A stretch of DNA of 64,000 bases, from contig CANTUV010000055.1 of the NCBI GenBank assembly GCA_947685225.1, forward strand, positions 9,745,501 through 9,809,500, written 5' to 3'. A model generated the notes under the pieces. It did no database searches. It was not told where the DNA came from and was given only the letters and a program-made list of their open reading frames with translations. Position numbers and translations under genes: made by a program. Source of the DNA: Garcia nutans. Taxonomy: Eukaryota; Streptophyta; Magnoliopsida; Malpighiales; Euphorbiaceae. Of this stretch, positions 59,821 through 64,000 are shown one piece after another (the first letter of the stretch is position 1; the number at the start of each line of letters is the position of its first letter).

Positions 59821-61260
59821 TAATTAATAATTTATTAATTTATATATATTAATTCAGTTTTGTTTTTTAAAAAAATAAAAAGATTTGAAAATTATAAATT
59901 TTTCCAAAAAAAAAAACTTCAATCAGCAAGGAAGATGGTGAAGAATAAATAATATATTATTGCTCCTATAGTGTATAGGCCTTAAATTAAAGAAAAATAA
60001 CATAGTTTTAACTCTTACTATCTATACAATAGAATTGAAGGCATAACACTATAATAGATAACTATTATAAACTATAAAATTATAAAAAATATATTTTAAT
60101 ATTATAATTTATTGATATTAAAAATAATTAATTAATTAATAATTTATAATATTTAAAATTAATTAATTACAAAAAAATAAAAAAATATATTTAAAAATTA
60201 AAATTATTAATATTTATTAATATTATAAATTATAATATTTTTTAATATTTTCAGTATTAATTTCTTAACATTATAATTAATATTATATTTAAAAAATTAT
60301 AAAAATCATATATAATATAAGTTATTATAAATTATTTAATATTTTTAATTAATTTCTAAATTATAGATTATTAAATTATTATAAATTATAAAATTATAAA
60401 AAAAATATTTATTAATATTATAAATTATTGATATTAAAATATTAATTAATAAATATTTTTAAAAATAATATTTTTTAAAAAGTTTAATTTAGCTCCTAAT
60501 ATTAAATTTTAGTCCAAATTGGCCATCTACCGTGGTTAATTGGATCTTTCTTTGTTTTGATTTCGCAATGAAAAGGCAAGAGAAAAAGCCTTACTCATAG
60601 CCTGATCATGGCATAAAACTAGACCTCACCATGAGCAAGTTTGAATTTAGGATATACTTAATTTTTCAAAGATTTAGTTCGTCCATAATTTTCTTTATTG
60701 AATAAAACTTACATTCATGGTCAAATCTATTTAAAATAAATAAAAACTAAATCAAACTTTGGAATTATGCATCTTTTAAAAAAGAAAAAAAAAATTTCAT
60801 ACTAATATCCAAACCAATAATTAAATATTCTTTTTACATAATCGTGTTTTTTGTCAATATACAGATATAGTTCAACTAATGCATAAAATATACAAAATAT
60901 AATTATATGGATTATCTAAACGTTGATTGTGACGCATCAATGTGATTTTTCAAGGGATTTACATTTCAAAGAAATTATTAAAGCTAGTAATAAGAAACCA
61001 ATTAAAGTATATGGTTTGGCAACTTGCTCTCAGTCATTCGATTTGTAATTTCTATTCAAACATTGCTATGTCAAAGAATCCCTAGCTTTACAAAGATGGC
61101 TTAAATATGAAAAATAACTTTTGATTCACAAAATTTACATTTTTTAATGGAACACAAACCAAGAATGAGTTCTTGGTTGTGTTATAGCAATAAGTATTTA
61201 AGAAGATTTGGTTAATTTAATAAGAGAAAAGCTTTAAAGTAAATAGATGAGTTACATATC
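59821..61260. other. AT-rich intergenic DNA
   Basis: Dominated by taataattttataatatta-type words in both orientations up to about 60540, ending with a partial copy of the tttaatttagctcctaa repeat. No gene seen. Confidence 0.55.
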
Positions 61261-61730
61261 ATTATGCGTCTGCTATTACTGGATTTCTTGATTTTGTGCA
61301 GAAGTCATCTCCATGTCTTTAGTTATCTTTGCAATTCAGTCCTATGCAAGACAGATCTTCAATGTTCAATTGCAAAGCTTCCACAGCTTATTGCTCTCCT
61401 ATGCTGTAAATTGTTCAACAATAGTTACTCAATCATGTTACTAAAACTATATGTATCTTGTTCCAGTTGTTTTCTAATTACATTGAATTGGCTTATCTTT
61501 GTGGTTATTTGTTCAGTTTATGTAGTTGTGTATCTTGGCCATCTATATTGTATTAGTGTTAGTTTTTGAGGTTTTTTTCACATGACATTGGCAAGGTTTT
61601 AGTTATGGATATTCAAAGTAAGCCTTTTGGCTTGGGTAGCTCGCTTTATCAAAACATATTTTTCTTCATTCAATATTACTAATAAAATATATTATTCTAT
61701 AAAAAAAAATCTACATAAAACACAAACATA
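61261..61730. other. Less AT-rich segment, possibly a decayed copia LTR or leader
   Basis: A 101-codon frame starts at 61264 but is hydrophobic, low in sequence information and unlike any family I know. The tgtagttgtgtatcttggcc style resembles copia LTR text, and copia integrase sequence follows at 61731. No clear LTR boundaries. Confidence 0.3.
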
Positions 61731-63390
61731 TTGTTGAAATGGGACGTGTTGTATTGGATCATTCACAATTGCTCTTTAAATTTTGGACGGCTACTTTTGA
61801 CACTGCAGTATATTTAATAAATCGACTTCTCACTCCAAAATTACATTTTCAGATGCCTTTAAAGATTTTATTTAAGGAAAAACCAAATTATGATTCCTTG
61901 TGCATTTTTGGATGTTTATGTTACCTGTGGTTGAGACCTTATATATAGTCCAAAGTAGTACCACAATCCTCTAAATGTGTCTTTTTAGGCTACAATAAAT
62001 CTTATAAAGGATATAAATGTCTTGTTGCTCAAACTAGTCATTTCTATACCTCACATCATATTCTGCTTGATGAGCAAGTGTTTCCCTTTCCTAATGAAAG
62101 TGATGTGCCTATCGAAAATTCAAGCCCACCATCCACACATACAAATTCTCCTACCATTACCCATAATAACTTTCCCCACCTCTTCAATAGTTTCACCTCC
62201 CCATCCCAATTCACCAATTACCGAGACTACTTCCACCTCAAAAATGCAGCCTGGTGGTCACCAAGACTCTACTTCGACACCTTCTCTAGTGGTAGACTTG
62301 TCGTCATACGATCCATTACTTTAAGTAGAGGTGATAGATTCTTCTCCCTCATAAGACAAATTAGGTCATGGTAATATCATGCATGCTACAAAATGCCATC
62401 CCATGGTAACCCGCTCCAAAACTGGTCATCTGAAACCAAAAGTGCACTTGTCTCAAGTTGATAATTCCTTGAAGCATGCATGCCACAATCAAGCACTAAA
62501 AATTTCTCACTGACATAATGCTATGCCCTCTGGGTTTAATACCCTCCTCACCAAACAACACTTGGGAATTAGTCCCACATTCTACTAAGAAAAATGTAAT
62601 TAGTTGTGAGTGGGTATTTAAGATAAAAAAAACAGCTCGATAGCACAGTTGAGCAGTATAAAGCTCGCTTGGTGGCTAAAGGTTTCCATGAACGACTAGG
62701 GGTTGACTACAGTGATACCTTTGGTCCAGTTATTAAGCCCATTTTTGTTCGCATTTTACTTTCTCTTGCAGTGTCTTGTGGTTGGACATGTATCCAGTTG
62801 GATATATCTAATGCATTTCTTCACCAGTCTTTGGATGAACAAGTTTTCATGGCTCAACCGCATGTGTGCGTGGATCCTTGATGACTTAACTATGTTTGTA
62901 GTCTTAAAAAGCCAATCAATAGCTTAAAGCAAGCACCTCGCATGTGGCACAAGTGCTTGATTGATCGTATATGGAGGTATGGTATGGGTGCGTGGATCCT
63001 TGATGACTTAACTATGTGTGTAGTCTTAAAAAGCCAATCAATAGCTTAAAGCAAGTGCCTCGCATGTGGCACAAGTGCTTGATTGATCGTATATGGAGGT
63101 ATGGTTGTCATGGTTCTTATACAGACATGTCCTTGTCTATTATTGTATCGAGCAGGTTCAATTATTATTTTGCTTGACATATGTTGATGATGATTTGGTG
63201 GTATCTAGAAGCAATGTTGATATCGTTAATGCTCTTGTTTGTCACCTTGAAACTTCTTTTGCTATTTAGAATTTGGGACAGTCACTATTTTTTGGGTATT
63301 AAAGATAAGTGGCTTCCTACTAGTCTTCATTTATCTCAACAAAAATATATTGTTGATTTGTTGTGGCGAGCTAACATGGCTACATGTAGT
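61731..63390 (+). pseudogene. Ty1-copia polyprotein fragment (integrase end to reverse transcriptase)
   Basis: Order on the plus strand: integrase C-terminal part VEMGRVVLDHSQLLFKFWTA, YLINRLLTPKLHFQMPLKIL and IFGCLCYLWLRPYI, then KCVFLGYNKSYKGYKCLVAQ with a Ser/Pro/Thr-rich spacer. Reverse transcriptase pieces follow: VAKGFHERLGVDYSDTFGPV, WTCIQLDISNAFLHQSLDEQ and LTYVDDDLVVSRSN. Many stops and frameshifts. A 122-bp tandem duplication lies at 62866-63109, and the fragment is cut at 63390 by the LTR of another element. Confidence 0.87.
62866..63109 (+). repeat. 122-bp tandem duplication in the copia reverse transcriptase region
   Basis: Two head-to-tail copies starting gtgcgtggatccttgatgac at 62866 and 62988, differing at only a few bases (for example tgtttgtagtc against tgtgtgtagtc). 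It repeats codons around the LKQAPR/MWHK motif and is additional damage to the dead polyprotein. Confidence 0.9.
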
Positions 63391-63670
63391 TGTTGAAGAT
63401 ATTAATGTAAAAATTATAAGTTATTAATTTTTTATTTACTTCTATTTATTTTTTTCTTTTGTCAATTAAATTTGGTCATGTTGAGTTGTGGTGGCTTAAT
63501 TTTAGAAAATTAAATATCATACAGTTAGTGGCTTAGTGCTCCGTTTAGCGCCATTAGTTTCTTCATTTTCTAAGTTAATTTATTTCTATGTAAGCTTGTA
63601 TAAAAGCATCTTTAGTTATCAATTGGTTGAGTTAAATAAAAATTCAATTTCTTTACTCTAAAAAAATTCA
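63391..63670 (+). mobile_element. 5' LTR of a second, younger Ty1-copia element
   Basis: Starts TGTTGAAGATATTAATGTAA and ends aaaaaaattca, 280 bp, with a TATA-like tgtataaaagc at about 63596. A primer site follows 3 bases later. It abruptly ends the older copia fragment, so it is an insertion into it. The other LTR would lie beyond the window. Confidence 0.8.
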
Positions 63671-63673
63671 AGA

Positions 63674-63688
63674 TTTGGTATCAGAACC
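63674..63688 (+). other. Primer binding site of the second copia element
   Basis: TTTGGTATCAGAACC just inside the LTR, the initiator tRNA-Met type with one change (usual TGGTATCAGAGC). Confidence 0.8.
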
Positions 63689-63759
63689 TTCCTTTAGTCA
63701 TGGGTTTGTGAAAAAAAAAAAAACATTGAGAGAAAGCATGTGAGTATCTTAGATTCGTT

Positions 63760-64000
63760 ATGGCTTCAAACACTTTTCTTTTAAGCTTCATCTCCCATTT
63801 TCAATGGGCAAAACTATCAATTATGGACCGTGAGAATATAAACATACCTATAATCATTTGATTTGTGGGATGTGGTTGAAAATGATAGTGAAGTCCCACC
63901 ATTGCCTCCTCATCCAACTGCACCTCAACTAAAGAGTCATAAAAAAAAAAGAAATCCAATAAGTTCAAAGTAAAAACTTGTCTTTACTCTTCAGTTTTTG
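63760..64000 (+). pseudogene. Copia gag N-terminus, frameshifted, runs off the right edge
   Basis: The ATG gives MASNTFLL. After small frame changes the pieces IFNGQNYQLWT, SFDLWDVVEND and PLPPHPTAPQLKSHKK follow the standard copia gag start. At least two frameshifts and a TGA lie within 200 bases, although the LTR and PBS look fresh. An A-run at 63945-63953 may hide a sequencing length error. Confidence 0.7.

Overview
This is AT-rich, intron-bearing and transposon-dense nuclear DNA from a flowering plant, most probably a eudicot; I cannot name the species. Evidence: Ty1-copia and several Ty3-gypsy lineages (Tat/Ogre-, Athila- and chromovirus-like LTRs), LINEs, hAT, Stowaway, MULE and CACTA elements, and one plant-type phenylpropanoid reductase gene with GT-AG introns. 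Nearly all other open frames are decayed transposon coding sequence.

The only gene that reads as intact is a five-exon, minus-strand eugenol/isoeugenol-synthase-like NADPH reductase (40884-43421, 322 codons). It lies in a tandem segmental duplication. Unit A (about 40.2-43.7 kb plus 49.9-52.6 kb) and unit B (about 53.3-59.8 kb) share 3' flank, gene and several kb of upstream DNA. Copy B (54241-55173) is a pseudogene: exons 4-5 are lost, exon 3 is scrambled and the TATA box is altered. A third copy of the 3' flank, without a gene, sits at about 37.9-38.9 kb.

Left part (1-18.5 kb): a minus-strand Tat/Ogre-like element whose gag frame is still open at the left edge, with its PBS and 2.2-kb 5' LTR. 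This is followed by two chromovirus-type LTRs (to 6540 and to 11200), a long hairpin (7.2-7.9 kb), a diverged repeat family (11.3-15.3 kb), a decayed MULE transposase, and three small hAT elements with perfect 8-bp target duplications.

18.5-23.8 kb: a full-length minus-strand Ty1-copia element with both LTRs and an AACAA target duplication, but stop codons in the polyprotein.

27.7-36.8 kb: a compound locus bounded by CACTA-type ends. It encloses a calmodulin-like gene fragment with recognisable EF-hands and introns. Later insertions are a 5'-truncated LINE (14-bp target duplication), a TRIM element, and a Tat-like LTR that itself holds a 3-kb chromovirus-type LTR.

43.7-49.9 kb: a nested stack inside unit A. 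A LINE with an 18-bp target duplication contains an Athila-like remnant, and that contains a Tat solo LTR. The same site in unit B is empty, so the order of events can be read. The right end (61.7-64 kb) is a decayed copia element cut by the LTR of a second copia element that runs off the window.

I found no CRISPR array, rRNA gene, functional tRNA or operon-like system. The most unusual content is the calmodulin fragment within CACTA ends and the duplicated reductase locus.
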